Assembly (NCBI RefSeq): GCF_017876095.1
Contig: NZ_JAGINM010000003.1
Span: 127,491-191,490, forward strand
Reading direction: 5' to 3'
Length of the DNA stretch: 64,000 nucleotides
DNA from: Azospirillum agricola
GTDB taxonomy: Bacteria > Pseudomonadota > Alphaproteobacteria > Azospirillales > Azospirillaceae
Part shown: positions 8,610-17,800 of the stretch, in pieces
Position numbering within the stretch: position 1 is the stretch's first letter
Layout: every line of letters starts with the position of its first letter
Position numbers and translations under genes: made by a program
Notes under the pieces: generated by a model
Databases searched by the model: none
The model's input: the letters and a program-made list of their open reading frames with translations, nothing else
What the model was told of the DNA's origin: nothing

Positions 8610-10781
8610 TCAGATCTGCCCCAAGGTCTTGATCCGCGCCTTGGGATGGATCTCGTTCTGCGACATGACCACGGTCGCCGGCCGGAACCGCTCGACGATC
8701 GAGCGGACGAAGGGACGGATCAGCGGGCTGGTCAGCAGGACGGGGGTCTCGCCCATCATGGCGTGTCGCTCGAAGGTTTGGCGGACCGAGGTGATGAACT
8801 GTTGCAGACGGGAGGGGGCCATCGTCAGCTGCCGGTCGTCGCCATCCCCCACCAGCGACTCCGCGAACGCCTGCTCCCAGTCGGGCGACAGGGTGACGAG
8901 CGGGATGAATCCCATCTCGTTGGTGTTCACGTCGCAAATCTGCCGGGCAAGGCGGGACCGCACATGCTCGGTGATCTGGGTGATGCTGCGAGTCTGACTG
9001 GCCGCTTCCGACACTCCTTCCAGAATGGTTGGAAGATCCCGGATCGAGACGCGTTCGGCAAGGAGATTCTGCAACACCCGTTGCAATCCGCCCACAGTGA
9101 TCTGATTCGGCACCACATCGGCGATCAGCTTCTGGTGTTCCTTGTCGGTCTCGTCCAGCAGCTTCTGCGTCTCGGTGAAGGACAGCAGCTCCGGCATGTT
9201 GTCCTTGATCAGCTCGGTCAGATGGGTGGTGACCACGGTCGAGGGGTCGACCACGGTGTAGCCCTTGAACAGCGCCTCCTCGCGGTAGCCGGGCTCGATC
9301 CAGATGGCGGGCAGGCCGAAGGTCGGCTCCACCGTCTGCTCGCCGGGCAGGCTCATGGCGTCGCCGCGCGGGTCCATGACCAGCAGCATGTTGGGCCGGA
9401 TGTCGCCGCGCCCGGCCTCGATCTCCTTGACGCGGATGATGTAGGTGTTGGGCGGAAGCTGGAGGTTGTCCTGGATGCGCACCGCCGGCATGACGAAGCC
9501 GACCTCGCCGGCGATCTGCCGGCGCAGCCCCTTGATCTGGTCGGTCAGCCGGTGGCTGCCGGCCTGCGGCTGGTTGATCAGCGACAGCAGGCCGTAGCCA
9601 AGCTCCAGCCGGATCAGGTCGATGGCCAGCGCGGTGGCGATCGGCTCGTCGGCCATCTGGGCGCCGCCCGGACCACCGCCGCCGCCGCTCTGCGCCGCCG
9701 CCTCGGCCGCCGCCGCCTCGGCCTCGGCGGCCTCCTTCTTCGCCTGGAGCCGGGGCAGGTACCAGGCGGCGCCGCCGACGGCGGCAACCACCGGCAGCAG
9801 GGTCATCATCGGCATGCCGGGCAGCAGGGCCAGCACGCCGACCGCGCCCGCCGCCAGCGCCAGCGCCTGGCTGTGGCCGGTGAGCTGGCCGACGACCGCC
9901 TTGTCGGTCGAGCCGCCCATGCCGGCCTTCGACACCAGGAAGCCGGCGGAGATCGAGATGACCAGCGCCGGGATCTGCGAGACGAGGCCGTCGCCGATGG
10001 TCAGCTTGGTGAAGGTGTCGAGCGCCGTCATCACCGGCATGTCGTGGCGCAGAACCGCGATGGTCACGCCGCCGATGATGTTGATGAACATGATCATCAG
10101 GCCGGCGACCGCGTCGCCCTTCACGAACTTCGACGCGCCGTCCATCGAGCCGAAGAAGGCGCTCTCGTCCTCCAGCTCCTTGCGTCGCGCCCGCGCCGTG
10201 CCCTCGTCGATCATGCCGGCCGACAGGTCGGCGTCGATGGCCATCTGCTTGCCGGGCATCGCGTCCAGGGTGAAGCGCGCCGCCACCTCGGCGATGCGGC
10301 CCGAGCCGGCGGTGATGACCTTGAAGTTCACGATGGTCAGGATGGCGTAGATGATCACGCCGATGACGAAGTCGCCGCCCATGACGAGGCTGGCGAAGGC
10401 CTCGATGACGTGTCCGGCGGCCGACGTCCCTTCATGCCCCTGCGTCAGGATCAGGCGCGTCGAGGCCATGTTCAAGGACAGGCGCAGCAGCGTCGTGATC
10501 AGCAGGATCGTCGGGTAGGAGGAGAGCTGGAGCGGCTTCTCGATGAACAGCACCACCATCAGGATCAGGATCGAGATGGTGATGTTCAGCCCGAGCATCA
10601 GGTCGAGCATCACCGCCGGCAGCGGCATGATCAGACCGACGACGACGATCAGGATGCCGATCGCCATCACCACGTCGCCGCGCTTCAGCGACGCCTTGAT
10701 GACGCCGTACATCTCGCCGAACGCGGCCATGTTGCCGGTCGGGCCGGGCGGGCCGCCTGGGTTGTGCTCGGTCAGGGCCAT
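8610..10781 (-). CDS. flhA: Flagellar type III export gate protein FlhA
   Basis: 723-residue inner-membrane protein forming the nonameric ring of the flagellar export gate. The N-terminal half has about eight hydrophobic segments and contains the FHIPEP signature region (AGSGRIAEVAARFTLDAMPGKQ... MIDEGTARARRKELEDESAFFGSMDGA), which includes conserved charged residues needed for proton-driven export. A Gly/Ala-rich linker precedes the cytosolic domain (from ~residue 365), which docks chaperone-substrate complexes. Length and motifs are normal. It lies 34 bp after flbD in the same operon. Confidence 0.96.
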   Translation of the reverse strand: MALTEHNPGGPPGPTGNMAAFGEMYGVIKASLKRGDVVMAIGILIVVVGLIMPLPAVMLDLMLGLNITISILILMVVLFIEKPLQLSSYPTILLITTLLRLSLNMASTRLILTQGHEGTSAAGHVIEAFASLVMGGDFVIGVIIYAILTIVNFKVITAGSGRIAEVAARFTLDAMPGKQMAIDADLSAGMIDEGTARARRKELEDESAFFGSMDGASKFVKGDAVAGLMIMFINIIGGVTIAVLRHDMPVMTALDTFTKLTIGDGLVSQIPALVISISAGFLVSKAGMGGSTDKAVVGQLTGHSQALALAAGAVGVLALLPGMPMMTLLPVVAAVGGAAWYLPRLQAKKEAAEAEAAAAEAAAQSGGGGGPGGAQMADEPIATALAIDLIRLELGYGLLSLINQPQAGSHRLTDQIKGLRRQIAGEVGFVMPAVRIQDNLQLPPNTYIIRVKEIEAGRGDIRPNMLLVMDPRGDAMSLPGEQTVEPTFGLPAIWIEPGYREEALFKGYTVVDPSTVVTTHLTELIKDNMPELLSFTETQKLLDETDKEHQKLIADVVPNQITVGGLQRVLQNLLAERVSIRDLPTILEGVSEAASQTRSITQITEHVRSRLARQICDVNTNEMGFIPLVTLSPDWEQAFAESLVGDGDDRQLTMAPSRLQQFITSVRQTFERHAMMGETPVLLTSPLIRPFVRSIVERFRPATVVMSQNEIHPKARIKTLGQI

Positions 10782-10815
10782 GGGGGTATCCGCCGTTCAG
10801 CCGGTGCCGCGCGGG

Positions 10816-12351
<1,536 letters not shown>

Positions 12352-12355
12352 AGCC

Positions 12356-13261
12356 TTACGCTCCCACTCTCGGGGCTTCCCGGTCGAAATACTGGATCCG
12401 CTTTCCAGGCGGCAGGACGGCGTTCAGGAGCATCTCCAGACGCCGGGGATTCTCTTGGCGCGCGATGGACACGGCGCCGATGGTGTAGAGGGTCTTGACC
12501 AGCGCGTCCTCCTCCGCCGCCCGCTCGACCTTGGCGGCGAGCGGGGCGAGGACGACGTTGCCGAGCACCGCCCCGTAGAAGGTGGTCAGCAGCGCAAGCG
12601 CCATCGCCGGGCCGATCGCCGACGGGTCGTTCAGGCTGCCCAGCATCTGCACCAGCCCGACCAGCGTGCCGATCAGACCCATGGCCGGCGCCACCTCCGA
12701 CGCGCGGCGCAGCACGCCGGCGCTGCGGCCGTGGGCCCCGGCCGACGCCTCGACCTCGCCGGTCAGCATGCGCTCCATCACGTCGGGGGGCAGCCCCTCG
12801 GTGATCAGGGTGACGCTGCGGTGCAGGAAGGGTTCGGCCCGCAGTTCCGGCAGGACGTTCCTCAGCGTTTCCGGCCCGGCGCGCCGCGCCGCCTCGGCCA
12901 GCAGCAGGACCTGCCGGGCGACGCCCTTGGGGTCGAGCGTCTGGTGGATCAGCACGGCCGCCGCGTTCTTCCAGGCGACGGCGACGTCGCCGAGCGAGAA
13001 GGAGGCCGTCGTCACCGCCAGCGTGCCGCCCAGCACGATCATCAGCGAGGGCGGGTCGAGGAAGGCGCGCAAGGAGCCGCCCGCCGTGATGGCGACCAGG
13101 ATCACGCCCCCCGCCGCCGCCAGCCCGACCAGCGTCGCCACGTCCAGCCCGCCGCGCAGCCGCACGCTGCGCGGCGGGCTGGATGGGGGGGCGGCGGGCG
13201 GCTGCTCCGGCCGGGGGGCCGGCCGGCCGCGCTGGGCGGACGTGTCGGAGGCGTTGGCCAT
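12356..13261 (-). CDS. MotA/PomA-like proton-channel subunit
   Basis: 301-residue membrane protein of the MotA/TolQ/ExbB superfamily. After a ~35-residue Pro-rich cytoplasmic start there are hydrophobic segments [56 protein letters not shown] and [22 protein letters not shown]. This four-helix pattern and the [16 protein letters not shown] signature are typical of MotA/PomA. The charged cytoplasmic loop between helices 2 and 3 would contact the rotor. Its start codon overlaps the fliN stop by one base (TGATG). No MotB partner gene is next to it, which is unusual for a stator pair. It could be a second stator subunit using a MotB from elsewhere. Confidence 0.82.
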   Translation of the reverse strand: MANASDTSAQRGRPAPRPEQPPAAPPSSPPRSVRLRGGLDVATLVGLAAAGGVILVAITAGGSLRAFLDPPSLMIVLGGTLAVTTASFSLGDVAVAWKNAAAVLIHQTLDPKGVARQVLLLAEAARRAGPETLRNVLPELRAEPFLHRSVTLITEGLPPDVMERMLTGEVEASAGAHGRSAGVLRRASEVAPAMGLIGTLVGLVQMLGSLNDPSAIGPAMALALLTTFYGAVLGNVVLAPLAAKVERAAEEDALVKTLYTIGAVSIARQENPRRLEMLLNAVLPPGKRIQYFDREAPRVGA

Positions 13262-13575
13262 CAGCCGCGGTCCGACTTGATGATTTCGGTCATGGTCACG
13301 CCGAGCCGGTCCTCCACCACCACCACCTCGCCGCGGGCGACGAGGCGGTTGTTGACGTAGATGTCGATGGCCTCGCCGACCTTGCGGTCCAGCTCCACCA
13401 CGGCGCCGCGGCCCAGCTTCAGCAGCTGCGCCACCTGCATGGTCGACTTGCCCAGCACCGCCGAGATCTGGACCGGGATGTCGTAGACGGCCTCCAGATC
13501 CTTGGCGACCCCGGAGCTGCCGTAATCGTCCTCCCCCGGGTTCAGGTCGTTCAGCGAGAAATTGTCGCTCGGCAT
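13261..13575 (-). CDS. fliN: Flagellar switch protein FliN
   Basis: 104-residue protein with a ~30-residue acidic N-terminal extension and a SpoA domain: VYDIPVQISAVLGKSTMQVAQLLKLGRGAVVELDRKVGEAIDIYVNNRLVARGEVVVVEDRLGV is the classic FliN pattern, split here only by description. It forms the C-ring base with FliM/FliG and binds FliH to bring export substrates. The ATG at 13575 is preferred over an upstream in-frame ATG at 13662 because the latter adds 29 residues that overlap fliH. It lies 34 bp downstream of fliH and its stop overlaps the motA-like start. Confidence 0.93.
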   Translation of the reverse strand: MPSDNFSLNDLNPGEDDYGSSGVAKDLEAVYDIPVQISAVLGKSTMQVAQLLKLGRGAVVELDRKVGEAIDIYVNNRLVARGEVVVVEDRLGVTMTEIIKSDRG

Positions 13576-13609
13576 ATCGGTCTCCGGCCTCCTTGTGTCC
13601 AGCCTCCCG

Positions 13610-14383
13610 TCAGACGGGGGCCGGAGTCTCCAGCATGCGGGCGGCGCAACGCTCCACCTCAACCATCAATTGGGCCGTGTCGCGCTCCATGCCACCCTCC
13701 GCCCATTCGATCCGGCAACTTCCGGGTGCGAGCCCCGGATCGCCGAGCACCATCAGCCGGGCGCCGAAGCCGCGCGACGCGATGGTGGCGTCGAGATGCT
13801 CGCGCACCAGATCCATGGTGTCGTCGGCGACGCGGATGACCAGCCTCGGCTCGTCGATCAGGTCGGTCAGGCAGGCGCGGACCATCGCCTCGACCTCCAT
13901 AGCGCCGCCGCGCCGCGTCCATTCGGGCATCAGCTTGCGCACGATGGCGAGCGCCAGATGGACCGGCTGGTCGGCGCGCATGGCGTTGGCCGCCTCGCTC
14001 TGCGCCAGCAGATGCGCCACCCCGTTGCCGAGCTGGTCGAGCGCGTTGGCGATGCGGGCGTTGACCTGCTCCTCGATCTCGGACTTGCCGCGCTCGTAGC
14101 CGGTGTTCTGGCCGGCGACCAGCCCCTCGCCGAAGCCCTTGCCGTAGCCGGCCGCGGTGCCTTCCGACTTGCCGGCGGCGAAGCCCTCGGCGTGGCCCTG
14201 GGCGCGCGCCGCCTCGATCTCGGCCTCGCCGAAGGTTGGGGCGGGGGGCGGTTCCGGTTCCGGCTCCGGTTGGGGGAGCGGATCCTCCACCTCGGGCAGC
14301 AGGTCGTCGTCGTCGACATGCGTCATCCGCGGCACGGCGTCCACGTCGAACGACTCGTCGAACAGGAACTTGCGCACGCTCAT
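13610..14383 (-). CDS. fliH: Flagellar assembly protein FliH
   Basis: 257-residue protein with family features. It has a short conserved N-terminus (MSVRKFLFDESFD), an acidic Pro/Glu-rich stretch (~25-48), and then a run of GxxxG-type repeats (GHAEGFAAGKSEG... GYGKGFGEGLVAG... GYERGKSE) typical of FliH helical packing. A C-terminal domain (~140-257) binds the FliI ATPase. FliH holds FliI inactive and tethers it to the C-ring via FliN. In Caulobacter the equivalent gene is flbE. A GGAGG site lies ~9 bases before the ATG. It follows fliF after 41 bp, the position where fliG would be expected. Confidence 0.85.
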   Translation of the reverse strand: MSVRKFLFDESFDVDAVPRMTHVDDDDLLPEVEDPLPQPEPEPEPPPAPTFGEAEIEAARAQGHAEGFAAGKSEGTAAGYGKGFGEGLVAGQNTGYERGKSEIEEQVNARIANALDQLGNGVAHLLAQSEAANAMRADQPVHLALAIVRKLMPEWTRRGGAMEVEAMVRACLTDLIDEPRLVIRVADDTMDLVREHLDATIASRGFGARLMVLGDPGLAPGSCRIEWAEGGMERDTAQLMVEVERCAARMLETPAPV

Positions 14384-14424
14384 CGGCGGGCCCTCCGGCC
14401 GTCATGGGGAGAGGCGGGCATGAC

Positions 14425-16086
14425 TCAGCTCTCCTGATACAGCCAGTTGCGCAGGATCGACACCGCCTCTTCCGGGTGCTTGTCGACGATTTCGCCGACC
14501 TTGCGCAGGGAGGAGGCGCGGACGCGGCCCTCGACGCGGTTGATGTCGATCATCTGCTCCAGCTCCTCGTCGGCCTGGGCGGCCTCCAGCGCCAGATCCT
14601 GGGCCAGCGCCCCGGTCGGGGCGGCGAGCGCCGCCGGCATGCCCGCCTGGTCGGTCAACAGGCGATCCATCTCATCCTCCTCCTGCATCTCGGCCTTCTC
14701 GAAGGCGCGGGCGATCAGGGGGCGGATGACCAGCAGGATGATGAGGACGGCGACGATGCCGAGCACGACCATCTCCGCGATGCGGAACAGGTCGTCCTTG
14801 GCGAGGCCCATGAACAGCTCCTCCGGCTTCTGGATGTCGTCCTCGGGCGACCAGAAGCGCATGTTGACGACCTCCAGCGTGTCGCCGCGCACCGCGTCGA
14901 GCCCGACGGCCGAGCGGACGAGCGCCTTGATGCTCTCGACCTCCTGCTCGGTGCGCGGCTGGTAGGCCGGAGGGGCGTCCTTGGAAAGCTGGTAGGTGCC
15001 GTCGACCAGCACGGCGACCGACAGGCGGCGGACCTGCCCGGTCTCGCGCACGTGCGACTTCACCGTCTTGGTGATCTCGTAGTTGATCGTCTCCTCGGCG
15101 CGGTTCGACTTGTTCGAGGAGAGCGGGCCGGCGTTGTTGCCCGACTGGGCGGTCGGCAGGTTCTGGTCGACCGTCACCGGGGCCAGCGGATCGCGGTCGC
15201 TGCTGTCGCTCGATTCGTTGACGGTCTGGGTCGAGCGGACGACCTGGCTTTCCGGGTCGAAAATCTCGGAATTGGTGGTGATGCGGTCGAAATCGAGGTC
15301 GGCCGACACCTCCGCCCGCACCTTGCCGTAGCCGAGCGTGCGGCCCAGCAGATCCTCGACGACGCGGGCGAGTCGCGTCTCGTAGGCCTGCTTCTTCTCC
15401 TCGGCGTTGGCCATCATGGCGTCGGGCGTGTCGCTGCCGGTGCCGCGCGCCAGCAGCTTGCCCTTGTCGTCGACGATGGAGATGCGGCCGGGGTCGAGGT
15501 TGGGCACCGAGGCGGCGATGAGTTGCTGGATCGCCTGGATGTTCTCGCGCGAGAGCTGGGCGCCGGGGCGCAGCTTCAGGAAGACGCTGGCGGTCGCCGG
15601 GTTCTGCTGGCGGGCGAACAGCTCGCGCTTGGGCAGCACGAGGTGGACGCGGGCGTTCTGCACCCCGTTCAGGGTCTGCACCGTGCGCGCCATCTCGCCT
15701 TCCAGCGCGCGCAGGTGGTTGATGTTCTGCATGAAGCTGGTGGCGCCGAAGCCTTCCGACTTGTCGAAGAGCTCGTAGCCGATCGAGCCGCCCGACGGCA
15801 GGCCCTGCGCCGCCATCTTCATGCGGACCGGGCCGACCTGATCGGCGGGCACGGTGATCCGGGTGCCGGTCTTGTCCACCGTGAAGGGGATCTTGGACGC
15901 CTCCAGGCTCTTGGCGATGGCCGCCGCCTCGGAGGGCTGGAGTTCGGCGTAGAGAAGCTCCATCTCCGGCGTGGAGAGGCGCGTCGTCAGGTAGACGAAG
16001 AATCCGATCAGGAGGAGACCGACGCCGCCGATCGCCGCGAGGCGCGCGGGGCCGAGATTGCGCAGGGTCTGCAAAAGGTTGTTCAC
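14425..16086 (-). CDS. fliF: Flagellar MS-ring protein FliF
   Basis: 553-residue MS-ring protein. It has an N-terminal membrane segment (~14-37), periplasmic ring-building domains with FliF motifs (ARTVQTLNGVQNARVHLVLP, NPATASVFLKLRPG, and LLGRTLGYGKVRAEVSADLDFD), and a C-terminal membrane segment (~435-462). The cytoplasmic tail DEELEQMIDINRVEGRVRAS is the FliG-binding end. The start is a GTG (16086-16084) with GGGGAT upstream. It is the first gene of the flagellar operon and is divergent from an XRE regulator. The intact FliG-binding tail shows a FliG partner must exist, although its gene is not in this operon. Confidence 0.95.
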   Translation of the reverse strand: MNNLLQTLRNLGPARLAAIGGVGLLLIGFFVYLTTRLSTPEMELLYAELQPSEAAAIAKSLEASKIPFTVDKTGTRITVPADQVGPVRMKMAAQGLPSGGSIGYELFDKSEGFGATSFMQNINHLRALEGEMARTVQTLNGVQNARVHLVLPKRELFARQQNPATASVFLKLRPGAQLSRENIQAIQQLIAASVPNLDPGRISIVDDKGKLLARGTGSDTPDAMMANAEEKKQAYETRLARVVEDLLGRTLGYGKVRAEVSADLDFDRITTNSEIFDPESQVVRSTQTVNESSDSSDRDPLAPVTVDQNLPTAQSGNNAGPLSSNKSNRAEETINYEITKTVKSHVRETGQVRRLSVAVLVDGTYQLSKDAPPAYQPRTEQEVESIKALVRSAVGLDAVRGDTLEVVNMRFWSPEDDIQKPEELFMGLAKDDLFRIAEMVVLGIVAVLIILLVIRPLIARAFEKAEMQEEDEMDRLLTDQAGMPAALAAPTGALAQDLALEAAQADEELEQMIDINRVEGRVRASSLRKVGEIVDKHPEEAVSILRNWLYQES

Positions 16087-16572
16087 GCGCCATCCCCGAT
16101 CGGGTTCCGTCCCGGCATTCCCACCTCAAACCGTCAGCTTCGCGATTGCGAAGGCAAGGTTTGCAAGTTCCGCGCCGGTCCTGTGCATCAAACAGGCATG
16201 CTGCGTCGTCTTGATGAAGAGACGGTTAATTGGCGGCAATTTTTGCCCAGTGCCCGGCAAAACATGCCTAGTGTCCCACAAATGTTGCCGATCGGGCACG
16301 GGCCGTCCGGCGATGCCACGTCCGAAAGCGGACGCTGAAAGTCCCCTGCGCGAATCCGGCGTAGGCGTCCCGACCATTGGTCAAGTATCGGGAAATTCCA
16401 TCCATCCAAACGGAGTAAACGCCTCAGCCCCGGTTGACATCACCCCGGCCGTGACATAGCTGAGTTGTAATTCATGCCCGCATCCGACCAAATCGATTTG
16501 TGTCCGGGACGGTCCCGGTGCTTCGGACGACCGGTGCGATGGCAGGCCTCCATTTTGCACAAGGGGAACGCC
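16087..16572. promoter_or_regulatory. Divergent regulatory region between fliF and the XRE gene
   Basis: 486 bp without a gene. It holds several GGCAA/TTGCC-type half sites, including a perfect inverted repeat GGCAA-N3-TTGCC at 16235-16247 and further GCAAAACATGCC and GTTGCC copies within the next 50 bp. A sigma-54 promoter for a class II flagellar operon is expected here, but I found only GG/GC pairs at spacings other than 10 bp, so none is called. Confidence 0.4.
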
Positions 16573-17091
16573 ATGAAAAAGCGTGGTCGCGAGAAGAGGG
16601 AAGGGTTGAACGACGTCGATGTCTTCGTCGGCCAGCGCCTGCGGGAGTTGCGCATGCTGGCGGGTCTCAGCCAGAGCGACGTGGCGTCGGCGCTCGGCCT
16701 GACCTTTCAGCAGTTGCAGAAATACGAGCGCGGCTTCAACCGCGTGTCCTCCAGCCGGCTGTTCAAGCTCGGGCAGTTCTTCCGGGTGCCGGTGTCGGTC
16801 TTCTTCGAGGGGCTGGAAAGCCGGCCGGCGACCGAGGACGCCGAGGCGCAGATCGTCCGCACCGACGATTCCGACACCACGCTGCGCTCGCGCGAGGCGC
16901 TGATGCTGGCCCGCTACTACCAGAGCATCCGCGACCCGCAGGTGCGCGGCGCCATCCGCGAGCTGGCCGAGCGTTGCGCCGAGCAGTCGGAAGCCGCCGA
17001 GGCCGCCGGCGTCACGGTGGCGCCACCGCCGGAGGCGCGGCGCGGACGCGGACGGCGCGGCGGCGCGCAGAGTTCGGCCGGTCAGGCCTGA
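16573..17091 (+). CDS. XRE-family transcriptional regulator
   Basis: 172-residue DNA-binding protein. Residues ~10-70 are a Cro/C1-type helix-turn-helix (VGQRLRELRMLAGLSQSDVASALGLTFQQLQKYERG). A conserved linker (VPVSVFFEGLE) and a ~90-residue tail ending in Arg/Gly-rich sequence follow. The ATG at 16573 has an AAGGGG site and the family-typical KKRGREKREGLND lead, so it is preferred over an upstream in-frame ATG at 16474. The helix-linker pattern matches the small alphaproteobacterial XRE regulators found in many copies per genome. The target is unknown. It is divergent from fliF, and its last 10 bases overlap the convergent HD-domain gene. Confidence 0.85.
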   Translation: MKKRGREKREGLNDVDVFVGQRLRELRMLAGLSQSDVASALGLTFQQLQKYERGFNRVSSSRLFKLGQFFRVPVSVFFEGLESRPATEDAEAQIVRTDDSDTTLRSREALMLARYYQSIRDPQVRGAIRELAERCAEQSEAAEAAGVTVAPPPEARRGRGRRGGAQSSAGQA

Positions 17092-17720
17092 GGTCCGGGG
17101 CGGGGCTTCCGGCCGCCGGTCTTCCGCTTGGCGGACGGCGGTTGGCCGGCGGGTTCGGCCAGATGCCTGAGCTGCTCGTAGCGTTCCAGGAACAGCGCGC
17201 AGGCGCGTTCCGGACCGACGGGTCGGATCGTCTCCGCGGCCGGCGGCGGCAGGTGCCCCCAATCCATCCAGGCGGGGGGCAGCAGGTCGCGCAGCTCGGT
17301 CGCCATCGCCACCAGATCGGCCCGCTTGACCTCCGGCAGGTGGGAGCGGAAGCCGAAGCGCCGGGCCAGCGCCGCCTCCAGCGGGGCGAGCTTGCGGTTG
17401 ATCTCGTCGCGGCCGAGATAGACCTTCAGCGGCGACGGCCAGTCGCCCTGCACGAACTCGATGCTGTCGTGCCACAGCGCCGAATAGGCCAGCGGTTCCG
17501 GCACGAGGCGGGACACCATGACGCTGTGCTCGGCCACCGAATAGAAGGCGCTCGTGGCGCCGCACCAGCGCGGCTGGAAGGCGAGCGCGCGCGCGACGTC
17601 CTCGACCGGCAGGCCGGTGGCGTCCGGGTTGGCCAGATCGAGCACGAAGCCGGATGCGGTGAGGATCGAGGTGCGGCCGCTGGGCTTCTGGAGAAGGTCG
17701 AGCTGAATCGCGCGGGGCAT
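17082..17720 (-). CDS. HD-domain phosphohydrolase (YfbR-like)
   Basis: 212-residue HD-superfamily protein. The metal-binding pattern is visible as SVAEHSVMVSRL followed by LWHDSIEFVQGDWPSPLK. This matches the HxxxH...HD(x)xE...GD(x)P.PLK layout of YfbR-type nucleotide 5'-phosphatases and related phage/plasmid phosphohydrolases. Likely substrates are deoxynucleoside monophosphates, but this was not tested. The C-terminus ends in a Lys/Arg/Pro-rich tail. It converges on and overlaps the XRE gene by 10 bp and lies 80 bp downstream of the histidine kinase gene on the same strand. Confidence 0.8.
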   Translation of the reverse strand: MPRAIQLDLLQKPSGRTSILTASGFVLDLANPDATGLPVEDVARALAFQPRWCGATSAFYSVAEHSVMVSRLVPEPLAYSALWHDSIEFVQGDWPSPLKVYLGRDEINRKLAPLEAALARRFGFRSHLPEVKRADLVAMATELRDLLPPAWMDWGHLPPPAAETIRPVGPERACALFLERYEQLRHLAEPAGQPPSAKRKTGGRKPRPGPQA

Positions 17721-17800
17721 GGGAGCGGAATTTCCAGGAAATCGTGGAGGATGAACGGCTGGAGGCGGGGGAGGGGGCAGGCGCCGACTGAAAGCCCCTC

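Noticed and set aside
16087..16300. Sigma-54 (-24/-12) promoter for fliF
   Set aside because: Only GG and GC pairs at spacings of 8, 9 or 11 were found, not the required 10.
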